Assembly (NCBI RefSeq): GCF_020829665.1
Contig: NZ_JAIVFT010000018.1
Location: 1-64,000 of the forward strand
Length of the DNA stretch: 64,000 nt
Reading direction: 5' to 3'
Origin: Nostoc sp. CHAB 5824
Lineage (GTDB): Bacteria; Cyanobacteriota; Cyanobacteriia; Cyanobacteriales; Nostocaceae
How positions within the stretch are numbered: position 1 is the first letter of the stretch; the number at the start of each line of letters is the position of its first letter. Made by a program: the position numbers and the translations under genes. This document shows positions 15,590 through 25,129 of this stretch, piece by piece. The notes under the pieces were generated by a model. The model made no database searches and had not been told where the DNA came from. It saw only the letters and a program-made list of their open reading frames with translations.

Positions 15590-16128
15590 TACAAAGTGTG
15601 TGCTGATTTTAGGAGTATACTTCCGGTCTACTAGAGCGAGTGCAATATATTAGCGCTCGATAGGCATAAGATACCCAATTTGATCATACCCTCCCCACAT
15701 TTGGTAGTGGCTGTGGCAAAACCTCTGTCAAGTTACCAACCAGTTGTGGGGAAATTTATTTAAGTATAGTTATGGGGCATTTCTCAAAGGATGAAGGATG
15801 TACGGACATAAAAAACCGACAGACCTTGATTAAGGCTGTCGGCAATTAAGTGTGTTCCCTATTAATGACTCGGCTAGAGTTCAGTTGTCATTAATTATGC
15901 CTAGCTGGCGATCGCAGAGAGACGATCCTAATCATAGATACGTGTGATTCTCGTCACTTGATTGTTACAGCTAAACTGCATCTAGCCGAATAATCTCTGA
16001 GCTTCAGTAGATATCCGTAAGTTTTCAGTTAAGAATATATACGCTGGTAGATGCTTTTTCAGCTTAATAGCAAAGAACACCAATTAGACACTTAGAGGTT
16101 AAAATACGCCATAGAGGAATTAACAAAC
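15590..16128. other. Intergenic region between convergent genes
   Basis: No gene is evident in this spacer between apcD and the repeat-protein gene. It carries one strong hairpin (15816-15842), listed separately. Confidence 0.6.
15816..15842 (-). terminator. Strong hairpin terminator
   Basis: CCGACAG and CTGTCGG form a stem extended by CCTT/AAGG. On the minus strand it is followed by TTTTTT. It probably ends minus-strand transcription from the repeat-protein gene, about 290 bases downstream of that gene's stop. Confidence 0.75.
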
Positions 16129-18357
16129 CTATGCCCCGTTTGCCAAAGTGCTGTAGCAGAAAGAGCTATCTGCAAAGATAAATTTCTCAAAGCCAGTCGT
16201 AGAGAAGCTAATTAGGTTTTCATTGTTGTTGAAAGTGATGTTGGCACTTTTAAGGGTATTGCCAGAAATAACACCAGATATGATGAGTTCAGAGCGATTG
16301 AAAGCTCTCAGATCGAGGGTATCAAAACCGTCTCCTCCATCAACACTTGCTTCCCCGAACCCTTTGAAGTAGTCATCGCCAGCATCCAGAGCAATGTTGA
16401 TGCCGCCACCGATAGAGACTTTTTGTTGAACTCCATCTAGAATACTGGTACCGATAATTTCGTCATTGCCATCGCCAGTCTTGATGATTCCTTGTCCATA
16501 AATGCCATAGGCAGTGCCACCAATTGTTGCTGTAGCCTGTCCGGTAAGTTTGTCAGAACCCTTGCTAGTATCAATTATTCCATCGTTGACGATGCCATAG
16601 GCGGTGGAATTTGTTCCAGAACTGTTCCCATAACCCGTAATCGTGTCGTGGTTCCACCCTGTAGTGATGGTGCCGTCTTTAGTGTTCTGGATGCCGGTTC
16701 CAGCACCGACATCGCCGATGCCGTCGGCAGTAAGGTTGCCGATGCCACCAGTACCAGTTCCGATAATCGTGTCTTCTCCGTCTCCCGTATCCAGTTTGCC
16801 ACTGTTGGTGATGCCGATCCCAGTTCCGCCGTCGTTGCGGGCGACACCGCCGTTACCGCCAGTACCGATGCCGGTGATTGTGTCTTCTCCGTCCCCTGCA
16901 TTCAAACTGCCACTGTTAGCGATGCCTGTCCCAGCTGTACCCGCTCCACCGTTGCCATTATTGTTGCCATTGCTGCCAGTTCCGGTACCGGCGATCGCAT
17001 CTTTTCCATCCCCTGCATTTAGAGTGCCACTGTTAGCGATGCCTGTCCCAGTAACGCTGATGACATTGAAGTAGATGTAGTTAGGGATGCCAGTAGTACC
17101 GATACCGGTGATTGTGTCTTCTCCGTCTCCTGCATTCAAGCTGCCACTGTTAGCGATGCCGATCCCACTACCAGTACCGTTGCTGACGCCGCCGTTGATG
17201 TCGTTGCCCCCAGTACCGATGCCTGTGATGGTGTCTTCTGCGTCTCCTGCATTCAGACTGCCATTGTTGCTGATGCTGATGCCTGTCCCAGTACCACCCC
17301 TACCGCTGCCAACGGCGCTGCCGCCGTTGCCGCCAGTACCGATGCCTGTGATGGTGTCTTTTGCATTCCCTGTATTCAAACTGTCATTGTTGGCGATGCC
17401 AGTCCCAGTTCCGCCGTCACCACCTCCCGCATTGCCAGCGTAGCCGCCGTTGCCGCCCTTCCCTGTACCTGTGATCGTGTCTTCTCTGTCTGCCGTATCC
17501 AGTTTGCCACTGTTGCTGATGCCGATGCCATCTCCACCGGGGCCGCCACCATTGCGGCCATTGCTGCCATTGCCACCCTTCCCTGTACCCGCGATCGTGT
17601 CTTCTCTGTCCCCTGTATTAAAATTGCCACTGTTGCTGATGCCAGTCCCAGTTCCGCCGTAGCCAACATTACCAAAAATATCGCCGCCATTGCCGCCCTT
17701 CCCTGTACCGACGATCTTATCTTTTCCGTCCCCTGTATTAAAATTTCCACTGTTAGTGATGCCTGTCCCAGCTCCACCGACACCGATTATGGCGATAGAG
17801 TCAGAAGTTCCACCTCCGCTATTACCGCCATTGCCGCCAGTACCGATGCCAGTGATTATGTCTTCTCCGTCCCCTGCATTTAGAGTGCCACTGTTGGTGA
17901 TGCCAGTTCCAGCTCCACCGTCGCCAGGGATCAGCAGACTTACGTTGCGACCACCGTTGCCGCCCTTCCCTGTGCCCGCAATCGTGTCATTTCCGTCCCC
18001 TGCATCCAGACTGCCACTATTGGTGATGCCTGTCCCAGTACCACCGTCGCCGCCATCGTCATCGTCGCCACCGATGCCGCCGTTGCCGCCAGTACCTGTA
18101 CCCGCGATCGTGTCTTTCCCGCTCCCTGCATTAATACTGCCTTTATTAACAATGCCAATTGCATCCGCGCCCTTACCGGAGACGTTGTTGCTGCCAGCAC
18201 CCGTGCCCTCAATGGTGTCATTCCCTGAGAGTGTACGGATATGACCTCCAGTTAAAATATCAATACCAATTGTCGGCGATCCATTTAACTCTTCCCCTAC
18301 TATTGTGTCGCAACCAGGAGTACCGATGAAATTGGGTGGAACAGTAAGTCTAGGCAT
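16129..18357 (-). CDS. Large Gly/Asp-rich RTX-like repeat protein
   Basis: About 742 residues, opening MPRLTVPPNFIGTPGCDTIV like Nostoc hemolysin-type calcium-binding proteins. I chose the ATG at 18355-18357 because of that motif; an upstream in-frame start would add 30 unrelated residues. At least twelve, perhaps fifteen, degenerate copies of a 45-60-residue unit follow, each with a TGITNSGSLNAGDGEDTITG core and a variable TGTGGNGG spacer, ending in KTGDGNDEIIG and a beta-rich tail. The GxGxD-type turns suggest calcium-bound beta rolls and secretion by a type I system, but no secretion genes are nearby. There is no N-terminal signal peptide. The role may be surface or matrix; this is inference. 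Confidence 0.75.
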   Translation of the reverse strand: MPRLTVPPNFIGTPGCDTIVGEELNGSPTIGIDILTGGHIRTLSGNDTIEGTGAGSNNVSGKGADAIGIVNKGSINAGSGKDTIAGTGTGGNGGIGGDDDDGGDGGTGTGITNSGSLDAGDGNDTIAGTGKGGNGGRNVSLLIPGDGGAGTGITNSGTLNAGDGEDIITGIGTGGNGGNSGGGTSDSIAIIGVGGAGTGITNSGNFNTGDGKDKIVGTGKGGNGGDIFGNVGYGGTGTGISNSGNFNTGDREDTIAGTGKGGNGSNGRNGGGPGGDGIGISNSGKLDTADREDTITGTGKGGNGGYAGNAGGGDGGTGTGIANNDSLNTGNAKDTITGIGTGGNGGSAVGSGRGGTGTGISISNNGSLNAGDAEDTITGIGTGGNDINGGVSNGTGSGIGIANSGSLNAGDGEDTITGIGTTGIPNYIYFNVISVTGTGIANSGTLNAGDGKDAIAGTGTGSNGNNNGNGGAGTAGTGIANSGSLNAGDGEDTITGIGTGGNGGVARNDGGTGIGITNSGKLDTGDGEDTIIGTGTGGIGNLTADGIGDVGAGTGIQNTKDGTITTGWNHDTITGYGNSSGTNSTAYGIVNDGIIDTSKGSDKLTGQATATIGGTAYGIYGQGIIKTGDGNDEIIGTSILDGVQQKVSIGGGINIALDAGDDYFKGFGEASVDGGDGFDTLDLRAFNRSELIISGVISGNTLKSANITFNNNENLISFSTTGFEKFIFADSSFCYSTLANGA

Positions 18358-18901
18358 GAGCCAAATCTTCTCAATTAGGTTAGTATGGGCGCTTTGCTCA
18401 TTATGGATGAGCAGTTTCTGAAAAAACTCTTGGAATTCCTTCTGCAAAAGCTATTCAGTGATTAAGTCTAGTGTTGCAGAATTCACTTAAGCTCAATGAA
18501 GTTTAACGTCTTAATCAGATTCCAGGGCATTAAACCCAGATTCTGCAGCTGCGAAAGTGCGATCGCGTCCTATAAATTTTTATGGGTTCAACTAGTGCGT
18601 AATCTGAACAGGCTGATAGCCATTTCCACAATCTGGAAATGACCTATGCACGTTTCAAGAAAAGAAAATTTTATTACAGTATAATTACCAGTAATTCAAG
18701 ATTTAATACAATCTATCTTTAGGTAGAAAATAAGCAATATAGATACGCATAATTACGTAATTTTTATTGACAAAATTGTAAATTTTTACAGTTTTTCCGC
18801 CTTTAGCGAACAATCAAGGTCTTGACTTTACAAGAGGGAGGAATAAATAATTACCAATTCATCTCAGTAATGCTAAATGCTAGGTAACTGAGAAACTATT
18901 A
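18358..18901. other. Intergenic region upstream of repeat-protein gene
   Basis: No gene is supported. The minus-strand promoter of the repeat protein should lie here. The sequence is AT-rich, with one HIP1-like GCGATCGC near 18560. Confidence 0.5.
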
Positions 18902-19039
18902 TTGAATATTTGTGGTTTTACAACATCCTTGAGCGAATTGGAGAACAGCAAAGGTAGATTAGAGGCTACCACCTTCAATCTGATTGCCGAAGATGAAGAA
19001 GCATGGCAAGCTTACTTAGTTTTTAAACAGAAATCGTAG
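18902..19039 (+). pseudogene. Possible C-terminal remnant of an unrecognised protein
   Basis: A short frame reads LNICGFTTSLSELENSKGRL, EATTFNLIAEDEEAWQAYLV and FKQKS before a stop. It looks like coding sequence but lacks a clear start (only TTG) and is open 6 codons further upstream. I cannot name the family. It may be the tail of a deleted gene. Confidence 0.25.
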
Positions 19040-19162
19040 CAGGACTAACGCTACCTTTGAGGAGCAAGCAGCAATTTATCTGCCATGAAGCATTCTAGAA
19101 CTGCACCTAGAGGGCAAGTAAATCGATAGAATAATGCTCTGTACAATTGGTGCATTATTTCC

Positions 19163-21535
19163 ATGACCGCCACATCTCCTGCTCCCTTTTCCCCTCAAGA
19201 AATTGCTGCTGAAGGTATAAAGCCAGAAGAATATACAGAAATTGTCCGTCGGTTAGGGCGTCATCCCAACAAAGCTGAACTGGGAATGTTTGGGGTAATG
19301 TGGTCAGAGCATTGCTGCTACAAAAATTCTCGACCTTTACTCAAGCAGTTTCCTACCGAAGGGTCCCGCATTCTCGTGGGGCCTGGTGAAAATGCTGGTG
19401 TTGTAGATTTGGGTGACGGACTGCAACTAGCCTTTAAGATTGAATCCCACAATCACCCTTCAGCGGTCGAACCCTTTCAGGGAGCGGCAACGGGAGTAGG
19501 AGGCATTCTCAGAGATATCTTTACAATGGGTGCGCGTCCCATTGCCCTATTAAACTCACTGCGCTTTGGTTCCCTAGAAGATGCCAAAACTCAAAGGCTG
19601 TTTAGCGGTGTAGTGGCAGGAATTGCCCATTATGGTAATTGTGTGGGAGTACCCACCGTTGGCGGCGAAGTTTACTTTGACCCTGCCTATTCTGGTAATC
19701 CTCTGGTGAACGTTATGGCACTAGGGTTGATGGAAACACCAGAAATCGTCAAATCTGGAGCATCTGGCTTAGGCAACCCCGTACTTTATGTTGGTTCCAC
19801 CACTGGGCGCGATGGCATGGGAGGCGCAAGTTTTGCCAGTGTAGAATTGAGCGATCAGTCAATAGACGATCGCCCTGCTGTGCAAGTGGGCGATCCATTT
19901 TTGGAAAAGTCGTTAATTGAAGCTTGTCTGGAGGCGTTTAAGACGGGTGCAGTTGTCGCTGCCCAGGATATGGGAGCCGCAGGGATCACCTGTTCTACTT
20001 CAGAGATGGCGGCAAAAGGTGGTGTGGGAATTGAACTAGATTTAGACAAGATTCCCGCTAGAGAAATAGGGATGGTTCCCTATGAATATCTGCTTTCGGA
20101 ATCTCAAGAACGAATGCTGTTTGTTGCCCACAAGGGGCGTGAACAAGAGTTAATCGACATTTTCCACCGTTGGGGACTTCAAGCCGTTGTCGCCGGTACT
20201 GTCATCGCTGAACCCATCGTGCGGATTCTCTTTCAGGGTGAAGTAGCAGCAGAAATTCCCGCTGAGGCTTTGGCGGAGAATACCCCACTATATGAGCGGG
20301 AATTGTTGACAGAACCGCCAGATTATGCGCGTCAAGCTTGGGAATGGACATCTGATTCCTTACCTCCTTGCACAACTGCTGGAATAGAACTCCAAAAAGG
20401 TGTGCAAAATTGGAATGATATTTTGTTAACTTTGCTTGATACACCCACGATCGCATCTAAAAGCTGGGTATATCGTCAGTATGACCATCAAGTACAGAAT
20501 AATACAGTAATACTGCCAGGTGGTGCAGATGCGGCGGTGGTGCGTTTGCGCCCGCTTGAAGAAACCCCCAATCTAAAATCCCAAATCCAAAATTTAAAAT
20601 TAGGCGTGGCGGCAACTGTAGATTGCAATCCTCGTTATGTTTATCTTGACCCCTACGAAGGAGCTAAGGCAGTGGTGGCAGAAGCTGCACGTAATCTTAG
20701 CTGTGTAGGTGCAGAACCTGTGGCGGTGACAGATAACCTGAATTTTGGCTCTCCAGAAAAACCGATTGGTTACTGGCAATTGGCAGAAGCTTGTCGCGGT
20801 TTGGCAGAAGCTTGTCGAGAATTGGCAACACCCGTTACAGGTGGAAATGTCTCTTTGTATAATGAAACCCTCGATTCTCAAGGCATTCCACAACCTATTT
20901 ATCCCACCCCAGTAGTGGGCATGGTAGGCTTGATACCCGATATCACCAAAATTTGTGGTCAAGGTTGGCAAGCAGCCGGCGATGTGATTTATCTTCTCGG
21001 AGTGCCTCTGGCATCCAAAATTAGTTTGGGAGCATCGGAGTATTTAGCCACTATCCACGGTATTGTTGCCGGAAAACCGCCGCGGGTAGATTTTAACTTG
21101 GAACGCCGTGTCCAGAAAGTTTGCCGTGAAGGAATTCGTAATGGTTGGGTACATTCAGCCCATGATTCTGCTGAGGGGGGATTGGTGATCGCATTAGCTG
21201 AATGTTGTATTGCTGGTAACCTTGGTGCCGAAATCAATTTAGAAATAGCACCAACGCAGTTAAACCGCCTTGATGAAGTGTTGTTTGCCGAAGGTGGTGC
21301 CAGGATTTTAGTTTCTGTAGCATCAACACAGCAAGAAATTTGGGAATCATACTTACAGGAACATCTGGGTCAAGAGTGGCAAAAACTGGGTACCGTTCGT
21401 AATTATGAGACGGGTTTGGGGGTTTTCACTACTGATAACCAAGCCTTAATCAAAGTTAGGATCGAAGATATGAACGATCGCTATTCCCATGCGATCGTTA
21501 GGCGTCTTGCCATCCACACCACTAACCCCAGTTAA
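19163..21535 (+). CDS. purL: Phosphoribosylformylglycinamidine synthase subunit PurL
   Basis: The 790-residue large synthetase subunit catalyses the ATP-dependent conversion of FGAR to FGAM in purine synthesis, using ammonia from PurQ. Diagnostic segments include MWSEHCCYKNSRPLL, the substrate-binding SHNHPSAVEPFQGAATGVGG, DMGAAGITCSTSEMA and the second-half TPVTGGNVSLYNET. It is a small-type PurL that needs separate PurQ and PurS, not seen here. Near residues 470-482 an insert (ETPNLKSQIQNLKLGVAA) is encoded by DNA resembling an intergenic repeat and keeps frame. purF follows 187 bases downstream in the same direction. Confidence 0.97.
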   Translation: MTATSPAPFSPQEIAAEGIKPEEYTEIVRRLGRHPNKAELGMFGVMWSEHCCYKNSRPLLKQFPTEGSRILVGPGENAGVVDLGDGLQLAFKIESHNHPSAVEPFQGAATGVGGILRDIFTMGARPIALLNSLRFGSLEDAKTQRLFSGVVAGIAHYGNCVGVPTVGGEVYFDPAYSGNPLVNVMALGLMETPEIVKSGASGLGNPVLYVGSTTGRDGMGGASFASVELSDQSIDDRPAVQVGDPFLEKSLIEACLEAFKTGAVVAAQDMGAAGITCSTSEMAAKGGVGIELDLDKIPAREIGMVPYEYLLSESQERMLFVAHKGREQELIDIFHRWGLQAVVAGTVIAEPIVRILFQGEVAAEIPAEALAENTPLYERELLTEPPDYARQAWEWTSDSLPPCTTAGIELQKGVQNWNDILLTLLDTPTIASKSWVYRQYDHQVQNNTVILPGGADAAVVRLRPLEETPNLKSQIQNLKLGVAATVDCNPRYVYLDPYEGAKAVVAEAARNLSCVGAEPVAVTDNLNFGSPEKPIGYWQLAEACRGLAEACRELATPVTGGNVSLYNETLDSQGIPQPIYPTPVVGMVGLIPDITKICGQGWQAAGDVIYLLGVPLASKISLGASEYLATIHGIVAGKPPRVDFNLERRVQKVCREGIRNGWVHSAHDSAEGGLVIALAECCIAGNLGAEINLEIAPTQLNRLDEVLFAEGGARILVSVASTQQEIWESYLQEHLGQEWQKLGTVRNYETGLGVFTTDNQALIKVRIEDMNDRYSHAIVRRLAIHTTNPS

Positions 21536-21539
21536 ACAA

Positions 21540-21581
21540 GTGAGGAGTTAGGAATAAACAGCATAACCCCTAACTCCTCAC
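21540..21581 (+). terminator. Inverted repeat after purL
   Basis: GTGAGGAGTTAGG pairs perfectly with CCTAACTCCTCAC across a 16-base loop, followed by a T-rich tail. The unit resembles the AGGAGTTA repeats of Nostoc spacers (also near 6290-6350). It may attenuate transcription between purL and purF. Confidence 0.6.
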
Positions 21582-21722
21582 TCCTAACTTCTAACTCTTT
21601 TATTAGCGTCCCTGATCATAATTACGGTACTGTTTTAATAGATGGTTAAAGATTTGTTAAGAACTCCACAACCATTTATATAATCCCAGTGACTTGACCC
21701 CCCCACCAGGAGCAAAGCTAGC

Positions 21723-23222
21723 ATGATTTCGATTCATTCTGTCACTTCGGATGAATACCCCGACCAGACCAACAACCCAATCAATAGTCATGAAAATCAG
21801 CCTGACAAGCCAGAAGAAGCTTGTGGTGTTTTTGGCATCTACGCACCAGGAGAAAACGTTGCTAAACTGACCTACTTTGGATTGTATGCCCTCCAGCATC
21901 GGGGTCAAGAATCAGCTGGTATTGCCACCTTTGAGGGTACACAAGTACATCTCCACAAAGATATGGGCTTGGTGTCTCAAGTCTTTAATGAATCCATCTT
22001 AGATCAGTTGCCTGGTAGCCTTGCTGTTGGTCACACTCGTTATTCCACCACAGGTTCTAGCCGCAAAGTTAATGCCCAACCCGCAGTGCTGGAAACCCGT
22101 CTAGGTTCATTAGCTCTTGCACATAATGGCAATTTAGTCAATACAGCGCAATTACGTCAAGAGTTGCTTGAGAAAAAATGTAACTTAGTCACGACAACAG
22201 ACTCAGAAATGATTGCTTTTGCGATCGCAGAAGGCATCAATGCTGGCGCAGATTGGCTAGAAGGTTCAATTCAGGCATTTCACCGTTGCCAAGGAGCCTT
22301 TAGTTTAGTTATTGGCACTCCTAACGGCGTTATGGGTGTCCGTGACACCAATGGCATTCGTCCCTTAGTAATTGGGACTTTGCCTGGTAGTCCAGTCCGT
22401 TACGTTTTGGCTTCGGAAACTTGTGGTTTAGACATCATTGGAGCCGAATACTTGCGAGACGTAGAACCAGGTGAATTAGTTTGGATTACTGAAGAAGGTT
22501 TGGCTTCCTATCATTGGAGTCAACAGCCTCAGCGGAAATTGTGTATCTTTGAGATGATTTACTTTGCCCGCCCTGATAGCGTCATGCACAACGAGAGTTT
22601 GTACAGCTATCGGATGCGGTTAGGACATCAACTAGCTAAAGAATCTTTTGTAGATGCCGATATTGTCTTTGGTGTTCCTGATTCAGGTATCCCTGCTGCG
22701 ATCGGATTTTCCCAAGCTTCTGGTGTAGCTTACGCCGAAGGACTGATTAAGAATCGCTATGTTGGACGAACCTTTATTCAGCCAACACAAACCATGCGCG
22801 AGTCAGGTATTCGCATGAAACTCAACCCCCTCAAAGATGTGCTGGCGGGTAAACGAGTGATCATCGTAGACGACTCGATTGTACGGGGTACTACCAGCCG
22901 TAAATTAGTCAAAACCTTGCGTGAAGCGGGTGCAGTGGAAGTACATATGCGAATCTCTTCCCCGCCAGTAACTCATCCCTGCTTTTATGGCATCGATACC
23001 GATTCTCAGGATCAGCTGATTGCTGCTACCAAGTCAGTAGCGGAAATTGCCAAGCAACTGGAAGTAGACAGCCTCGCCTATCTCAGTTGGGAGGGAATGC
23101 TAGAAGCGACACGAGAAGACACCAATAGTTTCTGCTCTGCCTGTTTCACCGGAGATTATCCCGTAGCGATTCCTGAGCAAGTGAAGCGTTCTAAATTGAG
23201 TTTAGAAAAGGTAGTGGTGTAG
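21723..23222 (+). CDS. purF: Amidophosphoribosyltransferase PurF
   Basis: The 499-residue enzyme catalyses the first committed step of purine synthesis, converting PRPP and glutamine to phosphoribosylamine. The N-terminal nucleophile glutamine amidotransferase domain begins at the Cys of EACGVFGIYAPGENVAKL after a propeptide of about 35 residues. It contains ALQHRGQESAGIAT and HTRYSTTG. The phosphoribosyltransferase domain carries the PRPP loop VIIVDDSIVRGTTSRKLV (about residues 380-397). Four cysteines typical of Fe-S-type PurF are present near the C-terminus (CSACFTGDYP). The start is supported by AGGAG 12 bases upstream. It follows purL. Confidence 0.97.
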   Translation: MISIHSVTSDEYPDQTNNPINSHENQPDKPEEACGVFGIYAPGENVAKLTYFGLYALQHRGQESAGIATFEGTQVHLHKDMGLVSQVFNESILDQLPGSLAVGHTRYSTTGSSRKVNAQPAVLETRLGSLALAHNGNLVNTAQLRQELLEKKCNLVTTTDSEMIAFAIAEGINAGADWLEGSIQAFHRCQGAFSLVIGTPNGVMGVRDTNGIRPLVIGTLPGSPVRYVLASETCGLDIIGAEYLRDVEPGELVWITEEGLASYHWSQQPQRKLCIFEMIYFARPDSVMHNESLYSYRMRLGHQLAKESFVDADIVFGVPDSGIPAAIGFSQASGVAYAEGLIKNRYVGRTFIQPTQTMRESGIRMKLNPLKDVLAGKRVIIVDDSIVRGTTSRKLVKTLREAGAVEVHMRISSPPVTHPCFYGIDTDSQDQLIAATKSVAEIAKQLEVDSLAYLSWEGMLEATREDTNSFCSACFTGDYPVAIPEQVKRSKLSLEKVVV

Positions 23223-23223
23223 A

Positions 23224-23330
23224 GGATTGGGGGAGTGGGGAGATGAGGGAGCAGGGGAAGCAGGGGGAGAAGAATTAATAAACAATGCCCCATGCCTAAT
23301 GCCCCATGCCCCATGCCCAATCCGTCTAAA
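23224..23330. repeat. Low-complexity intergenic repeat
   Basis: G-rich units (GGGGGAGTGGGGAG, GCAGGGGAAGCAGGGGG) followed by CATGCCCCATGCCC-type units. These are simple repeats seen between Nostoc genes, with no coding value. Confidence 0.7.
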
Positions 23331-23359
23331 ATAGGTAAATCCCCTAACAAAGATGGTTT

Positions 23360-23926
23360 ATGAACCAGCCGATATCTGAGAGAGTGCGCTGGACTACCGC
23401 CGATTTAGAGTTGTTTCCAGATAACGGAAACCGCTATGAAATTGTTGACGGAGAATTGTTTGTGACCAGAGCGCCTCACTGGAACCATCAAAAAGCCTGT
23501 GCCAGAATTATTGCTCCATTGGATACCTGATCACAAGCTACTTCTTTGGGACAGGTCGTACCTGCTCCAGGAATAATTTTTGGCGATAATGATAATGTGA
23601 TTCCTGATGTTGTCTGGGCTAGCAATGAGAGATTGCCCTTACTTTTGGACGAGGCAGGGCATTTGACTGGTGCGCCAGAACTGGTAATAGAGGTGCTGTC
23701 TGCTGGTATTGAGAATGAAAAGCGAGATAGGGAACTTAAACTAAAGCTTTACTCAGCAAGAGGTGTTAGGGAATATTGGATTGTAGATTGGCGTAAGCAA
23801 CAGGTGGAAGTTTACCGACGTGAACAAGCGAGTTTAAAGTTAGTTGCTACGTTGTTCAATGGTGATGAGTTGAACTCATCCATATTGCCTGATTTTAATT
23901 GTGCGATCGCATCCTTATTTACTTAA
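23360..23926 (+). pseudogene. Uma2-family endonuclease gene with a nonsense mutation
   Basis: The frame opens MNQPISERVRWTTADLELFP with DNGNRYEIVDGELFVTRAPHWNHQ, the standard N-terminus of the Uma2 (DUF820) PD-(D/E)XK family, and meets TGA at 23528-23530 where relatives have Trp (NTW-S). The same frame continues without another lesion: LGQVVPAPGIIFGDNDNVIP, DVVWASN, LVIEVLSAG and VREYWIVDWRKQQVEVYRRE. One TGG-to-TGA change therefore splits a 188-codon gene after residue 56. Downstream residues are still conserved, so the mutation is recent or the stop is read through. Uma2 proteins are abundant putative nucleases in cyanobacteria. Confidence 0.88.
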
Positions 23927-24083
23927 TACAAGTTTGCAGAATTTCCGTAATTTCTTAGTATTGGCAATTTTTAATAAATAGTGATGAACACTAATCTGGC
24001 AGGTGATCAGTAGGGGTTGGGGTGTATATTCTGTTTAAATTTAAAATCCTCCTAATTCACTTGTGCAGAATTTGGAGGAGTAA

Positions 24084-24593
24084 TTAATCTATAAGGTTTG
24101 CTCGAATATCTTTTAAAGTCATCATTAGCGTTAATGGTTCTATTGGTGATGGTTGAAACCCGTATTTTAAATAAAATCTTCTGGCTTCTTCATCCTTAGC
24201 GTGAACCAAAAGACATCTAATACCCGCCATTTGGGATACTGTTAAAGTACGAATAATAGCATCTTTTAATAAACCAGACCCTATACCCCGTCCTTCCCAT
24301 TTGATGTCTACGGCAAGTCTCCCGATAAGCATACACGGTATAGGGTTTGGTGCGTTACGTTTAGCTTTGCTAACAGCTATTAAATGAGTTACAGAAGCAG
24401 TTGCTAAACAGTAATAGCCTATTACTTGATTTTCAATAGTTACTACAAAAGTTCTAGCCGTATCCCCCTCATTTTTCAAAGCTTTCTCCTTCAGCCAATT
24501 ATTCAAAGCTTCTGATTTAGATTCAAATTCTAATACATCATGCTTAAGAATAAGTGGCTGAGGAGGATTAATAATTTTTGTTTGTTTCATCAT
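24084..24593 (-). CDS. GNAT acetyltransferase toxin (TacT-like)
   Basis: About 169 residues with the GNAT fold: acetyl-CoA-binding motif IGRLAVDIKWEGRGIGSGLL (R/Q-x-x-G-x-G/A pattern at RGIGSG), strand motif FVVTIENQVIGYYCLATASV, and the C-terminal RRFYLKYGFQPSP. With an adjacent DUF1778 antitoxin it fits the TacT/AtaT group, which acetylates aminoacyl-tRNA and blocks translation. I use the ATG at 24593, which overlaps the antitoxin stop (TAATG). An upstream TTG would add three residues. The catalytic activity is inferred. Nothing looks broken. Confidence 0.85.
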   Translation of the reverse strand: MMKQTKIINPPQPLILKHDVLEFESKSEALNNWLKEKALKNEGDTARTFVVTIENQVIGYYCLATASVTHLIAVSKAKRNAPNPIPCMLIGRLAVDIKWEGRGIGSGLLKDAIIRTLTVSQMAGIRCLLVHAKDEEARRFYLKYGFQPSPIEPLTLMMTLKDIRANLID

Positions 24594-24883
24594 TAATCCC
24601 AAGGCGATTTAATCGTTAATAATTTACGAATTTCTTCGTTTGCTTTAGGTGGTGAGTTCAAAATAGCAATGAATTTTTGATATCTTTCCTCGTCTAACGC
24701 AAAGAATGTCTTGTCACAGATGACTTTTTCTGCTTCTCGACAGGCAACTTCTAACATAAAGTCAGAACGGTTCTTGCCAAGAATCGATGCCGCATTATCA
24801 ATTAAATCCCGTTGTTGTTCTTGAACTCTAATATTAATTACTTGGTTACGACCAAGGTTATCCATTTTAGAACGGGCAAGCAT
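24593..24883 (-). CDS. DUF1778 antitoxin (TacA-like)
   Basis: About 96 residues. A ribbon-helix-helix DNA-binding segment (NQVINIRVQEQQRDLIDNAA, followed by SILGKNRSDFMLEVACREAE) is typical of DUF1778 antitoxins such as TacA. The C-terminal part (FFALDEERYQKFIAILNSPP) matches the toxin-neutralising region. I prefer the start at 24883, preceded by GGAAG; longer (24910) and shorter (24865) starts are possible. Its stop overlaps the toxin start (TAATG), which implies coupling. The pair probably represses its own promoter, perhaps at the inverted repeat at 24917-24949. Confidence 0.85.
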   Translation of the reverse strand: MLARSKMDNLGRNQVINIRVQEQQRDLIDNAASILGKNRSDFMLEVACREAEKVICDKTFFALDEERYQKFIAILNSPPKANEEIRKLLTIKSPWD

Positions 24884-24916
24884 TGGGTATCTTCCATGTG
24901 TGTATCTCATTTAGCG

Positions 24917-24949
24917 TTGCTGAATTAAGTTTTAAGCTTTATTCAGCAA
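24917..24949. promoter_or_regulatory. Inverted repeat upstream of the TacA-TacT-like operon
   Basis: TTGCTGAAT and ATTCAGCAA flank a 15-base centre that contains further pairing bases (AAG/CTT). It lies 34 bases upstream of the preferred antitoxin start and could be the operator for ribbon-helix-helix autoregulation. It may also be an unrelated repeat. Confidence 0.4.
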
Positions 24950-25129
24950 TGCTTAATATCTAATATAGAACATTGTGTATACAAAGTCAACACAAAATTG
25001 TGGGTTTAATTAGTTGTCTAATTACGGATACTTGCCATAAACAAAAGGATTTTTCAAACATCCTCTTAAACAAATTAGCAAGCGATGTCTGACGACAAGC
25101 CAAAGAAGCATCTAGGCTAATCCATAAAT

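Noticed and set aside
16492..18244. Several long plus-strand frames across the RTX-like gene
   Set aside because: Periodic G/C-rich repeats keep opposite frames open; the minus-strand product has the recognised N-terminus and repeat logic.
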